Below are positions 19,746-29,940 of a stretch of DNA of 64,000 nt, piece by piece (the first letter of the stretch is position 1; each line of letters opens with the position of its first letter). The notes beneath the pieces are model-generated. The model saw nothing but the letters and a program-made list of their open reading frames with translations. It was not told where the DNA came from and did no database searches. The stretch is from Massilibacteroides vaginae. GTDB taxonomy: Bacteria > Bacteroidota > Bacteroidia > Bacteroidales > Tannerellaceae. Made by a program: the position numbers and the translations under genes. The stretch is from contig NZ_FXDJ01000007.1 in the NCBI RefSeq assembly GCF_900178525.1, forward strand, positions 434,001 to 498,000. The letters are read 5' to 3'.

Positions 19746-22700
19746 TGGACATAGGAAAATGGGCATTAGATAACCGTAAGTTGATTTACTTCTTCATTGC
19801 GGCATTTATTGTAGGAGGCGTTCTCTCCTACCAGAATATGAGTAAGCTGGAAGATCCGGAAATCAAGGTAAAGCAGGCGTTGATTATAACCACCTATCCG
19901 GGAGCATCACCGCATGAGGTTGAACTGGAAGTGACCGATGTACTTGAAAAAAGTATTCGTTCGATGAGTAATATCGATTATATAGAAAGTCGTTCTTTGA
20001 GCGATCTTTCAATGATTACGGTCGAACTATCAACCCTTGTTCCAGAGGAAGAGGTAGAACAATACTGGGACATGCTTCGTCGGAAAGTGAGCAATACGCA
20101 ACATTTACTGCCCCAGGGAGCTTCAGCGTCTATTGTTAAAGACGATTTTGGGGATGTGTTCGGGATGTTTTACGCCATTACGGCAGACGGATTTTCGGAT
20201 CGTGAAATCGGTGAATACGCTGATTTGGCGAAGAAAAGAATACAGAACATTGAAGGTATATCGAAAGTAGAAATATACGGCGAACAACAGGAGTGTATTA
20301 ACATAAGTCTTTATCAGGACAAAATGGCCTACTTAGGCGTTCATCCGGCCGAAGTGTTGGCTACCCTCAACGGGCAAAACAAAACTATTTATTCCGGTTA
20401 TTACGAAACAGGCGACGTTCGTTTGCGTGTTTCTGTGAACGACAGGTATCGCTCGGTAAACGACATCGCGAACCTGTTGTTGCAAGGGCATGAAGGCGAT
20501 CAACTCCGATTGAAAGATATTGCCTCGGTTACTAAGGGATACGAAGAGCCGGTACGTAATGAAATGATGTATGACGGACAAAAGGCTCTTGGCTTCTCCA
20601 TCTCGGCATTAAGCGGAACCGATGTTACCCAATTAGGCAAAGAGGTTGATCAAGTATTGCAAGAGCTGCAAGCGGAAAAGATCCCTGCGGGAATTGCTTT
20701 TAATAAAGTGTTTTTTCAGCCTGACCGGGTGAACGATGCTTTGCAGACGTTTATTCTGAATCTTATTATGTCGGCCGTTATCGTTATTGGTATTTTGGTT
20801 TTTATCGTTGGATTTAAAAGCAGCCTGATCATCGCGTTGAGCTTGGTGGTCACCGTGTTTGGTTCGATCTTTATCCTAAGTATGATGGACGGAACCTTGC
20901 AGAGGGTTTCTCTTGCCTCCTTTATTCTGGCTATGGCCTTGCTGGTAGACAACGCGATAGTGATAATCGATGGCATTTTGCTTGATCTGAAATTGGGGAA
21001 GCCTCGCAGGGAAGCGATGACAAATATCGGACGCAAAACAGGTATTCCTTTGCTTGGAGCTACATTAATCGCTATTCTTTCCTTTCTTCCTATATTCTTA
21101 TCACCGGACACAGCAGGAGTTTACGTGCGCGATTTATTTATAGTGCTTGCCGTTTCTCTCTTACTGAGTTGGTTGCTTGCCTTAACTCAGATTCCGATTC
21201 AGGCGGATCAGACCATACATATTGAACCGGACAAAAACGGCAGCAAAGATTTGTTTAACAGCAAATATTATAACGGCCTACGGAAAGTTTTAAGATGGGG
21301 ATTAGGACATAAAACCGTGTCTATTGCAGCAGCTATCGTGCTTGTTGCCGCAAGTGCATTTTGTTATCGTTTTCTGCCTCAAGGGTTTTTCCCGGACATG
21401 AATTACGACCAGCTTTATATTGAATATAAACTACCGGAAGGAACAAACAGCAACCGGATAAAAGCAGACCTACTGAAGATCAGTGACGATTTATTGAAAC
21501 GGGAAGATATTAAACATGTTACCGCTTCGGTGGGAGGAACACCGAGTCGGTATAATCTGGTGCGCAGCATTGCCGATCCATCCTTGTCGTACGGAGAGTT
21601 GATCGTTGATTTCGCATCGCCCAAAGAGCTTGTGGCTTCTATGGAAGAAATTCAGGAGAAACTCAGCAATGAATATCCGGGCGCGTATGTCCGCTTAAAA
21701 CGTTACAACCTGATGTACAAGAAGTATCCTATTGAAGTTCAATTCAACGGTCCGGATCCGGCTGTACTGAAAGAGTTGGCAAAACAAGCGCAAGACATTA
21801 TGGAAAAGGACGAGAACACATTCTTGGTCACGTCAAACTGGGAGCCTAAGGTTCCTGTATTTATGGTTGACTACAACCAACCTATCGCGCGCAATGTAGG
21901 CTTAAGCCGTGAAGATATCGGATTGTCCTTGCTAACTTCAACGGGAGGTATTCCTACCGGAAAGTTCTATGATGGAATACACGGTGAGACGATCTATCTT
22001 AAAACGGTCGACAAGGATGGCAACCCGATTGAGAATCTGGATAACACATCGGTATTCAGTGTGATCCCGTCATTATCCGCGTTAAGTCGTGAGAATCTGC
22101 AAAATCTGATGACCGGTGCTTTGTCGGAGGAAGACCTGATCGCCTCTGTGCTTCAAACAGTACCACTTAGTCAGGCTTCAAACGGCATTCGCTTCAAATG
22201 GGAAGACCCGGTAGTGGTACGTTACAACGGCGAACGCGCCATACGCGCCCAATGCAACCCTGCTTATGGTGTTGGGGCTGAGAAAGCCAGACAAAGCGTT
22301 GCTAAAGAAATAGAAGCTATACCGTTACCTTCCGGCTACAGCATGCAATGGGAAGGAGAAAACAAAGCAAGCGGAGAAGCCATGAAGTATCTGTTCCAGA
22401 ATCTTCCGTTAGCGATCATCCTTATTCTGGCTATATTGATCATGTTGTTTAAAGATTACAAAAAGCCTTTGATCATTTTCTGTTGTATTCCATTAATATT
22501 CACAGGTGTTATAATCAGTATGCTGATTTCGGGCAAAACATTTGGTTTCGTGGCGATTGTCGGTGTACTCGGATTGATCGGTATGATGGTTAAAAACGGA
22601 ATCGTACTTATGGATGAGATTAACGCGCAACTGGCTTCCGGCGTAGAACCGATAGAAGCATTGATTGAAAGTACCGTAATTCGTTTTCGTCCGGTTATCT

Positions 22701-22864
22701 TGGTTTCGTTAACAACAATACTCGGCATGATCCCGCTTCTGTCTGACGATATGTTCGGGTCTATGGCCGTTACAATTATGGGCGGATTGCTTGTGGGTAC
22801 GCTTATTACGCTCTTTTTCATTCCGATACTCTATGCAGCATTTTTTAAAATCAAAATGAAATGA
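19745..22864 (+). CDS. RND family efflux pump permease (AcrB/MdtB-like)
   Basis: 1039-aa inner-membrane proton-driven pump. The first helix starts around residue 12, two large periplasmic loops follow (about 35-335 and 550-870), and twelve membrane helices are expected. MALLVDNAIVIIDGILLD in helix 4 carries the proton-relay Asp, with Asn at the second position as in many non-AcrB members. GFFPDMNYDQLYIEYKLPEG opens the second loop. The gene overlaps both neighbours and forms a complete tripartite system. Substrate class (drug, dye or bile salt) cannot be decided from the sequence. Confidence 0.95.
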   Translation: MDIGKWALDNRKLIYFFIAAFIVGGVLSYQNMSKLEDPEIKVKQALIITTYPGASPHEVELEVTDVLEKSIRSMSNIDYIESRSLSDLSMITVELSTLVPEEEVEQYWDMLRRKVSNTQHLLPQGASASIVKDDFGDVFGMFYAITADGFSDREIGEYADLAKKRIQNIEGISKVEIYGEQQECINISLYQDKMAYLGVHPAEVLATLNGQNKTIYSGYYETGDVRLRVSVNDRYRSVNDIANLLLQGHEGDQLRLKDIASVTKGYEEPVRNEMMYDGQKALGFSISALSGTDVTQLGKEVDQVLQELQAEKIPAGIAFNKVFFQPDRVNDALQTFILNLIMSAVIVIGILVFIVGFKSSLIIALSLVVTVFGSIFILSMMDGTLQRVSLASFILAMALLVDNAIVIIDGILLDLKLGKPRREAMTNIGRKTGIPLLGATLIAILSFLPIFLSPDTAGVYVRDLFIVLAVSLLLSWLLALTQIPIQADQTIHIEPDKNGSKDLFNSKYYNGLRKVLRWGLGHKTVSIAAAIVLVAASAFCYRFLPQGFFPDMNYDQLYIEYKLPEGTNSNRIKADLLKISDDLLKREDIKHVTASVGGTPSRYNLVRSIADPSLSYGELIVDFASPKELVASMEEIQEKLSNEYPGAYVRLKRYNLMYKKYPIEVQFNGPDPAVLKELAKQAQDIMEKDENTFLVTSNWEPKVPVFMVDYNQPIARNVGLSREDIGLSLLTSTGGIPTGKFYDGIHGETIYLKTVDKDGNPIENLDNTSVFSVIPSLSALSRENLQNLMTGALSEEDLIASVLQTVPLSQASNGIRFKWEDPVVVRYNGERAIRAQCNPAYGVGAEKARQSVAKEIEAIPLPSGYSMQWEGENKASGEAMKYLFQNLPLAIILILAILIMLFKDYKKPLIIFCCIPLIFTGVIISMLISGKTFGFVAIVGVLGLIGMMVKNGIVLMDEINAQLASGVEPIEALIESTVIRFRPVILVSLTTILGMIPLLSDDMFGSMAVTIMGGLLVGTLITLFFIPILYAAFFKIKMK

Positions 22865-24252
22865 AACGAATTATTTATTCTATCACAACTATACTCCTTT
22901 TTTCCGTTTACGGACTGACAGCTCAACAAACAATGACGCTTGAGCAATGCCGTGAAATGGCGCTCGAAAACAATAAACAAATGGCTATAGCCGCTAAAAC
23001 GAGCGAAAAGGCATCAACCGATGTTAAGGCCTACCGGGCAAATTATTTCCCCAAATTTTCATTAACGGGTAATTATTTGTTTTCCGATTCGGAGTCTAAA
23101 CTCACCCTTCCGGGCGGCTATCTGCCTACTTTCGTGCCCGGACCGGACGGCACTTTGGTTCCCAATATCCTGACCACGTTGCCAAGTGGAGAGCAGGTTT
23201 TTAAAGAATACGCCTATATGCCGGACACCGAGTTTCGCTTCAAGCTGAACAACTCCTACACAGCCGGAATCAAAGCTGAACAGCCCCTATTTATGGGAGG
23301 AAAGATAGCGGCCGCCTATGAAATGGCAAAAATAGGACACGAATTGGCCGAACTCAATGGAGATCTTACGCGTAGCGAGGTGCTTGTTCTGACCGACGAA
23401 GCCTACTGGACTTACGTAAAAGTATGCGAACTACACAAAGTAGCCCGGCAATACAAAGGCGTGGTAAACGAACTCCTTCGCAATGTACAATCCGGGCACG
23501 AAGTAGGGATGGTGCAACGAAACAATGTATTGAAGGTGCAGGTAAAATTGAATGAAGCGGAACTGCAACTACGCAAAGCGGAAAACGCCATACGTTTAGC
23601 ACGCATGAATCTCTGCCACATCGTGGGCTTACCCCTCACAACGGAAATAACCCTCCCCGACTCTTTTGAAACGCCGGACGCTATTACGGTTTTTCAGGCC
23701 GATATTACCAAACGCCCGGAATACGCCATGCTGGACAAGCAAGTTGCACTCAAGCAGCAACAAACCCGGCTTGTACGCAGTGAATTTCTGCCAAGCGTAG
23801 GGGTGGCAGCCATGTACAACTATATGCATGGGTTAAAAATGAACGACAAACCGATGTTTGACAATAGTTCCTTTGCCGCCGTTATATCGGTCAACATCCC
23901 ATTATTTCAATGGGGAGAAGGACGCAACAAGATCCGTTCGGCCCGGACCGAACAAAAAATCACTGAATTGAAACAGGCGGATGCCAACGAAAAGATGGAA
24001 TTAGAACTGATGAAAAGCATCAATGATGTAGATGAAGCGACGCTTGAAGTAGCGCTTACACAAAACTCATTGATTGAAGCGGAAGAGAACCTCAAAACTC
24101 ATAAAGACATGTACGAAACCGGCATGGCTACCTTGGTTGATTACCTCGAAGCGCAAACCGCCTGGCAAAAAGCCGGTTCAGACTGTGTAAATGCCAACGC
24201 TGCCCTTCGTTTAAGTCTGACAAAACACAAGAAAGCAGCAGGTGAATTATAA
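22861..24252 (+). CDS. TolC family outer-membrane efflux channel
   Basis: 463 aa with a Sec signal peptide (cleavage near GLTAQ, residue 21). The pattern is typical of TolC: MTLEQCREMALENNKQMA at the N-terminus and two long helical repeats with a periplasmic coiled-coil. NSYTAGIKAEQPLFMGGKIA marks the first repeat and PLFQWGEGRNKIRSARTEQK the second. It starts inside the pump gene (ATGA overlap) and is the third component of the efflux system. It is not a lipoprotein. Confidence 0.94.
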   Translation: MKRIIYSITTILLFSVYGLTAQQTMTLEQCREMALENNKQMAIAAKTSEKASTDVKAYRANYFPKFSLTGNYLFSDSESKLTLPGGYLPTFVPGPDGTLVPNILTTLPSGEQVFKEYAYMPDTEFRFKLNNSYTAGIKAEQPLFMGGKIAAAYEMAKIGHELAELNGDLTRSEVLVLTDEAYWTYVKVCELHKVARQYKGVVNELLRNVQSGHEVGMVQRNNVLKVQVKLNEAELQLRKAENAIRLARMNLCHIVGLPLTTEITLPDSFETPDAITVFQADITKRPEYAMLDKQVALKQQQTRLVRSEFLPSVGVAAMYNYMHGLKMNDKPMFDNSSFAAVISVNIPLFQWGEGRNKIRSARTEQKITELKQADANEKMELELMKSINDVDEATLEVALTQNSLIEAEENLKTHKDMYETGMATLVDYLEAQTAWQKAGSDCVNANAALRLSLTKHKKAAGEL

Positions 24253-24310
24253 GAAAACTTGAATGAATTAACATTTCCATTCAAGCCCAATTAAAAGACT
24301 TCGTTTTCAA

Positions 24311-24384
24311 ACATCCTTTATCTTTTCAAACACAAAGGTTATAATTCAAAAAATAACCTTTATGTTTGGAAAAATAAAGGATAT
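24311..24384. repeat. Modular 21-bp intergenic repeat, copy 2 (4 units)
   Basis: Four cores: ACATCCTTT at 24311-24319 (-), AAAGGTTAT at 24334-24342 (+), ATAACCTTT at 24353-24361 (-) and AAAGGATAT at 24376-24384 (+). Start distances are 23, 19 and 23, which become a constant 21 when core centres are used. It lies between the convergent tolC-type and DUF454 genes. ATTGAAAATCAAT lies about 20 bp to the right. Confidence 0.82.
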
Positions 24385-24483
24385 ATTTTCAGGCCTCCAA
24401 AACCATTGAAAATCAATACCTTAAAAGAAGCATATTTTTTCAACAAAACCCCTCGATTTTAAGTTAAAATGGGAAGAAAAACA

Positions 24484-24924
24484 TTAGTTGAGGTGAGAGC
24501 CGGGAGTGGTGTTGTCTCTCTCTTCCGGATGATCGGTCAACACCTTGACTTTTGCTTTTTTAGTAGGAAAGGCGACAATATGCCAGGTTACAGCCGAACT
24601 TATCAGCACAAGCGCTATCTGCACCCATAAAATGTCAACAAGAAAAAGTGAAGTAACAACTGTTGACAGCCAAATCACGATCAATGTTGTTACTTTAGTG
24701 CGTATCGGAATGGCTTTATCCTCCACATAGTCTCTGATGTACCCACCAAAATAACGATTGGCCATTACCCGGTTATACATTTTCTTTGAACTTCGGATAT
24801 AGCACCAGGAAGTTAAAAGCCAAAAAGGCGTAGTAGGCAATAATGGTACGAAAATACCGATCGCCCCCAAAATAAGGCATATCGTACCAACTATTATATA
24901 TATGATTTTTTTGGGCTGATTCAT
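24484..24924 (-). CDS. DUF454 (YbaN-like) small inner-membrane protein
   Basis: 146 aa with two pairs of hydrophobic segments (about 8-40 and 78-115) and the family signature GAIGIFVPLLPTTPFWLLTSW near the N-terminus. Function is unknown. Its ATG overlaps the fmt stop (TGATG), so it is the last gene of a translationally coupled operon. It is followed by repeat copy 2. Confidence 0.87.
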   Translation of the reverse strand: MNQPKKIIYIIVGTICLILGAIGIFVPLLPTTPFWLLTSWCYIRSSKKMYNRVMANRYFGGYIRDYVEDKAIPIRTKVTTLIVIWLSTVVTSLFLVDILWVQIALVLISSAVTWHIVAFPTKKAKVKVLTDHPEERDNTTPGSHLN

Positions 24925-25898
24925 CAGTGTACCTGATAGGTTTCGATGTCTTTACAGCCATTTAAGAAATCGGCCACAGCCATTTGCTTCTTACCGGCAA
25001 GTTGCACGGTTAGCAAACGAATAAAACCGTCTCTCACTGCTACATCCAGCGTTTTCTTTCCCGTCAAACGAAGTGTTCCGACAGGTAGTGTGTGCTGCTC
25101 AACAAGGTATTCGGCCGTGTACAACTTTAGCACTTGCGCTTTGCCTTCTTGCGGTTGCAAATAAGTCCAGGCAGCAGGGTAAGGAGAAAGCCCGCGAATA
25201 AAATCATATACCTTCCGCCCCGGCTGTTGCCAATCAATACGGCAGGTGTCTTTAAATATCTTCGGAGCAGCTTTCAGTTCAGCGGCAGAAGCATAGAACG
25301 CCTCCTGCGGAATGGCATCTACCTTGTCGTCAAGAATCAGATCGACCGTTTCTAACACCAAGCCGGCACCTATTTGCATCAGTCGGTCGTGAACGTCTCC
25401 TACATTATCTGTTTCGGCTATCGGCGTACGTTTCTGAAGGATAATCTTCCCGGTATCGATCTCATGCGTCAGGAAGAAGGTTGTTACGCCTGTTTCAGCA
25501 TCACCGTTGATAACGGCCCAGTTAATAGGCGCGGCACCACGGTATTGTGGCAGCAAAGAAGCATGCAGGTTAAACGTGCCCAAACGAGGCATATCCCACA
25601 CCACTTCCGGCAACATACGAAACGCCACCACTATCTGAAGATCAGCTCTAAGCGAACGAAGCTGCTCGACGAAGGCTTCGTCTTTGAGTTTTTCGGGCTG
25701 TAGTACCGGGATATTTTTCGACAAGGCGTATTTTTTCACCGGGCTGGCCTGCAACTCACTCATGTGCCGTCCAACCGGTTTATCCGGCATAGTAACCACT
25801 CCAACCACCTGATATCCATTCTCAACCAACGCCTGTAAGCTCTCTACTGCAAAATCGGGCGTACCCATATATACGATACGTAAATCTTCTTTTCTCAT
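24924..25898 (-). CDS. fmt: Methionyl-tRNA formyltransferase
   Basis: 324-aa cytoplasmic enzyme that formylates initiator Met-tRNA. The N-terminal domain starts RIVYMGTPDFAVESLQAL. The catalytic HASLLPQYRGAAPINWAVIN and the GVTTFFLTHEIDTG segment are present. The C-terminal OB-like tRNA-binding domain begins about residue 205. It lies three bases after the ClC gene and overlaps the DUF454 gene. All key motifs are intact. Confidence 0.97.
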   Translation of the reverse strand: MRKEDLRIVYMGTPDFAVESLQALVENGYQVVGVVTMPDKPVGRHMSELQASPVKKYALSKNIPVLQPEKLKDEAFVEQLRSLRADLQIVVAFRMLPEVVWDMPRLGTFNLHASLLPQYRGAAPINWAVINGDAETGVTTFFLTHEIDTGKIILQKRTPIAETDNVGDVHDRLMQIGAGLVLETVDLILDDKVDAIPQEAFYASAAELKAAPKIFKDTCRIDWQQPGRKVYDFIRGLSPYPAAWTYLQPQEGKAQVLKLYTAEYLVEQHTLPVGTLRLTGKKTLDVAVRDGFIRLLTVQLAGKKQMAVADFLNGCKDIETYQVH

Positions 25899-25901
25899 TT
25901 T

Positions 25902-27686
25902 TTAATCTCCTGAAAAATTATCAACCAACACTTCTCTATAAGAGTTGAATATTTTAGACTTCGACATAAAGCCGATATAATGTCCTTTCTCATCTACAAC
26001 CGGCAGGTTCCAGGCTTTGGTATCGTCAAAAATCCCCATGATCTTTTCCATAGGAGTATTAATAAATATCTTGCCCGGAGCCGACACCATAAACTTAAAT
26101 ACATGAAACCGTTCATACAATTCCGGTCGGAACATTATATTTCGGATATCGTCCAGCAACACCACGCCAACCAAAATATCCTTGTCGTCTACCACCGGAA
26201 AAACATTCCTCCTGCTCTCGGAAATTACCTTAACCATATCTCCCAGCGACATGTTTGGCGAAACCACGACAAAGTCTTTTTCAATCATACTGTTCGCATT
26301 AAGCAAAGTTAGTACAGCCTTGTCTTTATGATGCGTCAGCAACTCCCCTTTTTCGGCCAAACGCATGGAGTAAATACTGTGAGGTTCAAACATTAATATG
26401 GTTATATAGGAACTAATGGAGACGATCATTAACGGCAGAAAGAGGTCATATCCTCCTGTTAGTTCCGCGATAAGGAACACACCCGTTAAGGGTGCGTGCA
26501 TCACACCCGACATAACTCCGGCCATGCCCAACAAGGCAAAATTCTTTTCGGAAAGCATCGCTGTAAAAGGCAGATAATTGGCTGAATGGGCAAAAACAAA
26601 CCCGGCTATACATCCCAAGAATAAACTTGGTGCAAATATCCCACCGCAACCACCTCCGGCATTCGTAGCACTTGAAGCAAACACTTTTGTAAGCAGAATC
26701 AAACCAAGAAATATAATCACCCCCCAATAATTACTGTTAAGGTAATAAAATATACTACCATCCATCATGTGCGAAAATTCACCATCCAGCAATGCCCCAA
26801 TCGTATTATAGCCTTCGCCGTATAAAGGAGGAAAAAGGAAGATCAGCAAACTCAACATTACGCCGGCAACCAAAAACTTAGTCCAGTAACCTCCCAACTT
26901 ACGGTAGCCACGCTCCACCTTGTTCATCACCCGGGTAAAATAGAGCGATACTAATCCGCAAAACACTCCCAGAAGAAGCACATAAGGGATACGGCTCATT
27001 ATAAAGGCTTCGGTTTGCGAGAACTTAAACATCGCGTCGGTACCGGTAAATATATAGGATACCGTGGCTGCAGTTACCGATGATATTAGCAACGGCAACA
27101 CGGATGTCATGGTTAAATCGAGCATCAGCACTTCTATAACAAACACCAACCCGGCGATAGGCGCTTTAAAAATACCGGCAATGGCTCCTGCGGCTCCACA
27201 ACCAACCAACAACATCAATGTTTTTTGCTCCATTTTGAACATTCGTCCTAAATTAGAACCTATTGCCGCTCCGGTTAATACGATAGGAGCCTCCGCTCCT
27301 ACCGATCCACCAAAACCGATAGTCATCGAACTTGCCACAATAGACGACCAGGTGTTATGTGGTTTGATGCGGCTTTTCCGTTGTGAAATGGCATAAAGAA
27401 TCTTTGTTACCCCGTGACTGATATCGTCACGAACAATATATTTCACAAACAGACCTGCCAGCAAGATTCCAATCACGGGATAAAGCAATAGCCAGAAGTT
27501 AGCCTCATCGATCGCAGTATTTGCTATCAGGAAATGTTGAATCGCATGTATTGTGTTTTTGAGAAGAATCGCGGCAACCGCCGTGCATATTCCAACAATA
27601 AAACTAATGATCAGAATGAATGTCTTCTCTTTAATATTTTTTTCACGCCATAAGAGGAGTCTGTAATACAAGTCCTTACTTTTCAT
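25902..27686 (-). CDS. ClC family chloride channel/antiporter with C-terminal CBS pair
   Basis: 594 aa. Residues about 20-430 form the ClC membrane core. GGSVGAEAPIVLTGAAIG holds the gating glutamate (family GREGP, here GAEAP), GGGCGGIFAPSLFLG is the GxFxP motif, and DISHGVTKILYA replaces the usual GSGIP. The last 140 residues hold two CBS domains (FVVVSPNMSLGDMVKVI and FINTPMEKIMGIFDD). Chloride or another anion is the likely ion; channel or exchanger mode cannot be told with certainty. It is in the middle of an operon with unrelated housekeeping genes. Confidence 0.93.
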   Translation of the reverse strand: MKSKDLYYRLLLWREKNIKEKTFILIISFIVGICTAVAAILLKNTIHAIQHFLIANTAIDEANFWLLLYPVIGILLAGLFVKYIVRDDISHGVTKILYAISQRKSRIKPHNTWSSIVASSMTIGFGGSVGAEAPIVLTGAAIGSNLGRMFKMEQKTLMLLVGCGAAGAIAGIFKAPIAGLVFVIEVLMLDLTMTSVLPLLISSVTAATVSYIFTGTDAMFKFSQTEAFIMSRIPYVLLLGVFCGLVSLYFTRVMNKVERGYRKLGGYWTKFLVAGVMLSLLIFLFPPLYGEGYNTIGALLDGEFSHMMDGSIFYYLNSNYWGVIIFLGLILLTKVFASSATNAGGGCGGIFAPSLFLGCIAGFVFAHSANYLPFTAMLSEKNFALLGMAGVMSGVMHAPLTGVFLIAELTGGYDLFLPLMIVSISSYITILMFEPHSIYSMRLAEKGELLTHHKDKAVLTLLNANSMIEKDFVVVSPNMSLGDMVKVISESRRNVFPVVDDKDILVGVVLLDDIRNIMFRPELYERFHVFKFMVSAPGKIFINTPMEKIMGIFDDTKAWNLPVVDEKGHYIGFMSKSKIFNSYREVLVDNFSGD

Positions 27687-27696
27687 ATATATATAC

Positions 27697-29100
27697 TTAA
27701 ATACCTTTACCGGTAAGTACGGTTTTGACCGTATAAATTAAAATTTTTAAATCAAATAATAAAGACATATTTTCATAATACATCACATCATAAGCTAAAC
27801 GCTCTATCATTTCGTCGACATTCTGCGCATAGCCGTATTTCACCATTCCTAAAGAGGTAATTCCGGGACGAACATTATGCATCAAGTAATAGTAAGGTGC
27901 TTTCTTTACTATCTGATCGATAAAGTAGCGTCTCTCCGGACGAGGCCCGACGATAGACATATCCCCTTTCAGCACATTCCAGAATTGAGGGATTTCATCT
28001 AATCTGTATTTACGCATAAATCGTCCGGAGGGAGTTATGCGCCGATCATCTTCTACAGACAATTGGGGTGTTCCTTTTTCTGCACCGACATACATTGTCC
28101 TGAATTTACATATCATAAACGGCCTCCCCATATAACCAATCCGCTCTTGACGGAAGAAGACCGGTCCGGGCGAGTCTTTTTTCACCCGGTAAGCTAAATA
28201 GACAAATAACGGAAAAAACAGAACAATGACAAAGGCAGATATTACTTTATCGACAAAATGTTTGATATTTTCTTCTGCGGAACTAAAATTATTGCTCGTC
28301 AAATCGACCAACGGAACCCCGATAGCCGACTTTATTTTGATACGCGACAACAGGTTGATACTCTCCGATAATATTTTAACGGGCAGATGAAAGCGATATA
28401 AAGGATAGAGTATCGCCAACAGCTCATTACTGTCTTCAGTTTGTAGGGCGATCACCAATTCATCAACTTCTTTGGTTACAATCAGATTGTCCAGATCATC
28501 CATTGTACCCAACAAAGACTCTTCAGGCACGCTTGTTGAAGCATGTTCTCCCTCCTTTACAAACCCTACAATCTCATATCCGAGATCATATAAACGTTCA
28601 GACAGGTTCAGTGCTTTTGTTCCTACTCCTATAATCAAAATCTTCTGAGCATATTCTCTCTTTCTTATTTTTGAAATACCGTATAAGGTTATGCACAAGC
28701 GGGGAATATAGGTAAATAAAAATTGCAAAGTAAAAAGAACTAGGAACAGCGTATAAAAAACGGAGAATGAAGGAGGTATATCATTCAATATAATCAGAAA
28801 GAAAAGGACCAATACGCCAAACAACACAGCCCCGAAAGTCTGGAAAAACTCCGTCACCCTTGATTTACCGACAGGTTCATTATAATAGCCGGAAAAATAA
28901 TAAATAGCGAGCCAAAAAAAAGGAATAATAATTTGCCCTCCCCAAACAGGAAGAAATGAAAGATAATCCTTCAGCGTCTCGAAACCGGTAAAAATAGCGA
29001 TCTCGTAAAACCGGAACCAGTTAAACAAAAACCAAACGCAAGAAGCCGAAATCAGATCTGAAATGAGATAGGGTAAGATTATCCTGTTTTTTGCTGTCAT
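27697..29100 (-). CDS. Polyprenyl-phosphate sugar-1-phosphate transferase (exopolysaccharide initiator)
   Basis: 467 aa. The N-terminal half has about four membrane helices plus a Rossmann-like CoA-binding region (KILIIGVGTKALNLSERLYD). A fifth helix (about 285-305) leads into the bacterial sugar transferase domain with GRPFMICKFRTMYVGAEKG, RKYRLDEIPQFWNVLKGDMS and IVGPRPERRYF. It loads the first sugar of a capsule or exopolysaccharide onto the lipid carrier. No other capsule genes are adjacent. Its start overlaps the preceding stop by four bases (ATGA). Confidence 0.92.
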   Translation of the reverse strand: MTAKNRIILPYLISDLISASCVWFLFNWFRFYEIAIFTGFETLKDYLSFLPVWGGQIIIPFFWLAIYYFSGYYNEPVGKSRVTEFFQTFGAVLFGVLVLFFLIILNDIPPSFSVFYTLFLVLFTLQFLFTYIPRLCITLYGISKIRKREYAQKILIIGVGTKALNLSERLYDLGYEIVGFVKEGEHASTSVPEESLLGTMDDLDNLIVTKEVDELVIALQTEDSNELLAILYPLYRFHLPVKILSESINLLSRIKIKSAIGVPLVDLTSNNFSSAEENIKHFVDKVISAFVIVLFFPLFVYLAYRVKKDSPGPVFFRQERIGYMGRPFMICKFRTMYVGAEKGTPQLSVEDDRRITPSGRFMRKYRLDEIPQFWNVLKGDMSIVGPRPERRYFIDQIVKKAPYYYLMHNVRPGITSLGMVKYGYAQNVDEMIERLAYDVMYYENMSLLFDLKILIYTVKTVLTGKGI

Positions 29101-29666
29101 TCTCTGATTATTTGAATGAGACCACCGATGTCAAGCTTGATAATGCTTGAAGGTACTGCTCTGCTTATATCGTCTTGCCTATAGTTTACAACATAGTCAA
29201 CTCCCGCCTTAATTTCTTCGGATATTTCATCATAAATCACAGGTGCAGGCGTGCCGCTAACATTGGCTGAAGTAGAGACCAGCGGTTTGCGGAATCGTTC
29301 ACAAAGCTTACGCGAGAACTCTTCCATTGACACCCGAATTCCGATACTTCCATCTTCAGCCACCAAACAAGAAGGTAAATTTCTTCCCTTAGGATAAATA
29401 ATTGTCAACGGTTTCGTTGTCAACTCGATTAAATCCCATGCTTGATCAGGCACTTCTTCTACATAACTATTCAATTTAGCCGTACTGTCTATCAACACAA
29501 GCATCGCTTTGCTATCAATCCGCTGCTTTAGTTTGTAAACTTTTCGAACTGCCTCTTCATTGGTCGCATCGCAACCTATTCCCCAGATCGTATCTGTAGG
29601 GTATAAAATCAGACCTCCGTCTGATAATACTTCACAAGCCTTTTTGAGATCTTCTATCATTGTCAT
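29097..29666 (-). CDS. L-threonylcarbamoyladenylate synthase (Sua5/YciO/YrdC family)
   Basis: 189 aa, a single YrdC domain without the C-terminal Sua5 extension. GGLILYPTDTIWGIGCDATN and KPLVSTSANVSGTPAPVIYDE are the ATP/threonine-binding signatures, with KQRIDSKAMLVLI between them. The expected role is making threonylcarbamoyl-AMP for the t6A tRNA modification. A second YciO-type paralogue elsewhere in the genome cannot be excluded, so no symbol is given. It is first in a five-gene operon. The start may be the second Met (MIEDLKK). Confidence 0.9.
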   Translation of the reverse strand: MTMIEDLKKACEVLSDGGLILYPTDTIWGIGCDATNEEAVRKVYKLKQRIDSKAMLVLIDSTAKLNSYVEEVPDQAWDLIELTTKPLTIIYPKGRNLPSCLVAEDGSIGIRVSMEEFSRKLCERFRKPLVSTSANVSGTPAPVIYDEISEEIKAGVDYVVNYRQDDISRAVPSSIIKLDIGGLIQIIRE

Positions 29667-29681
29667 TTAAAACTATATAGG

Positions 29682-29689
29682 CAAAAGTA
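29682..29689 (-). promoter_or_regulatory. -7 promoter element of the YrdC-to-DUF454 operon
   Basis: TACTTTTG on the minus strand matches TAnnTTTG and sits 15 bp before the start codon at 29666. No clear -33 element was found. The rest of 29690-29940 holds only an imperfect GCCTT/AAGGC hairpin and nothing else I can name. Confidence 0.4.
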
Positions 29690-29940
29690 CAAATGATTCA
29701 CGTACTTTTAAAATATTCTTTAAAAGAAACGTTTTTATAGATAGCGATGTTTAATATCAATTTAAAATCTCTAACTTTACAGGATCAATTATTACACGCA
29801 TTGCCTTGATTTACTTTAATTAAGGCACCTGAGTAGGGTCAGCGCTTTTGTAAGTATGCCATATAACTCTTTCTGTATAGAATTACAGTAACCGTTCGTG
29901 TAATAATTCCGAGACAGATAAAAAAGAAAAATAAAATATA

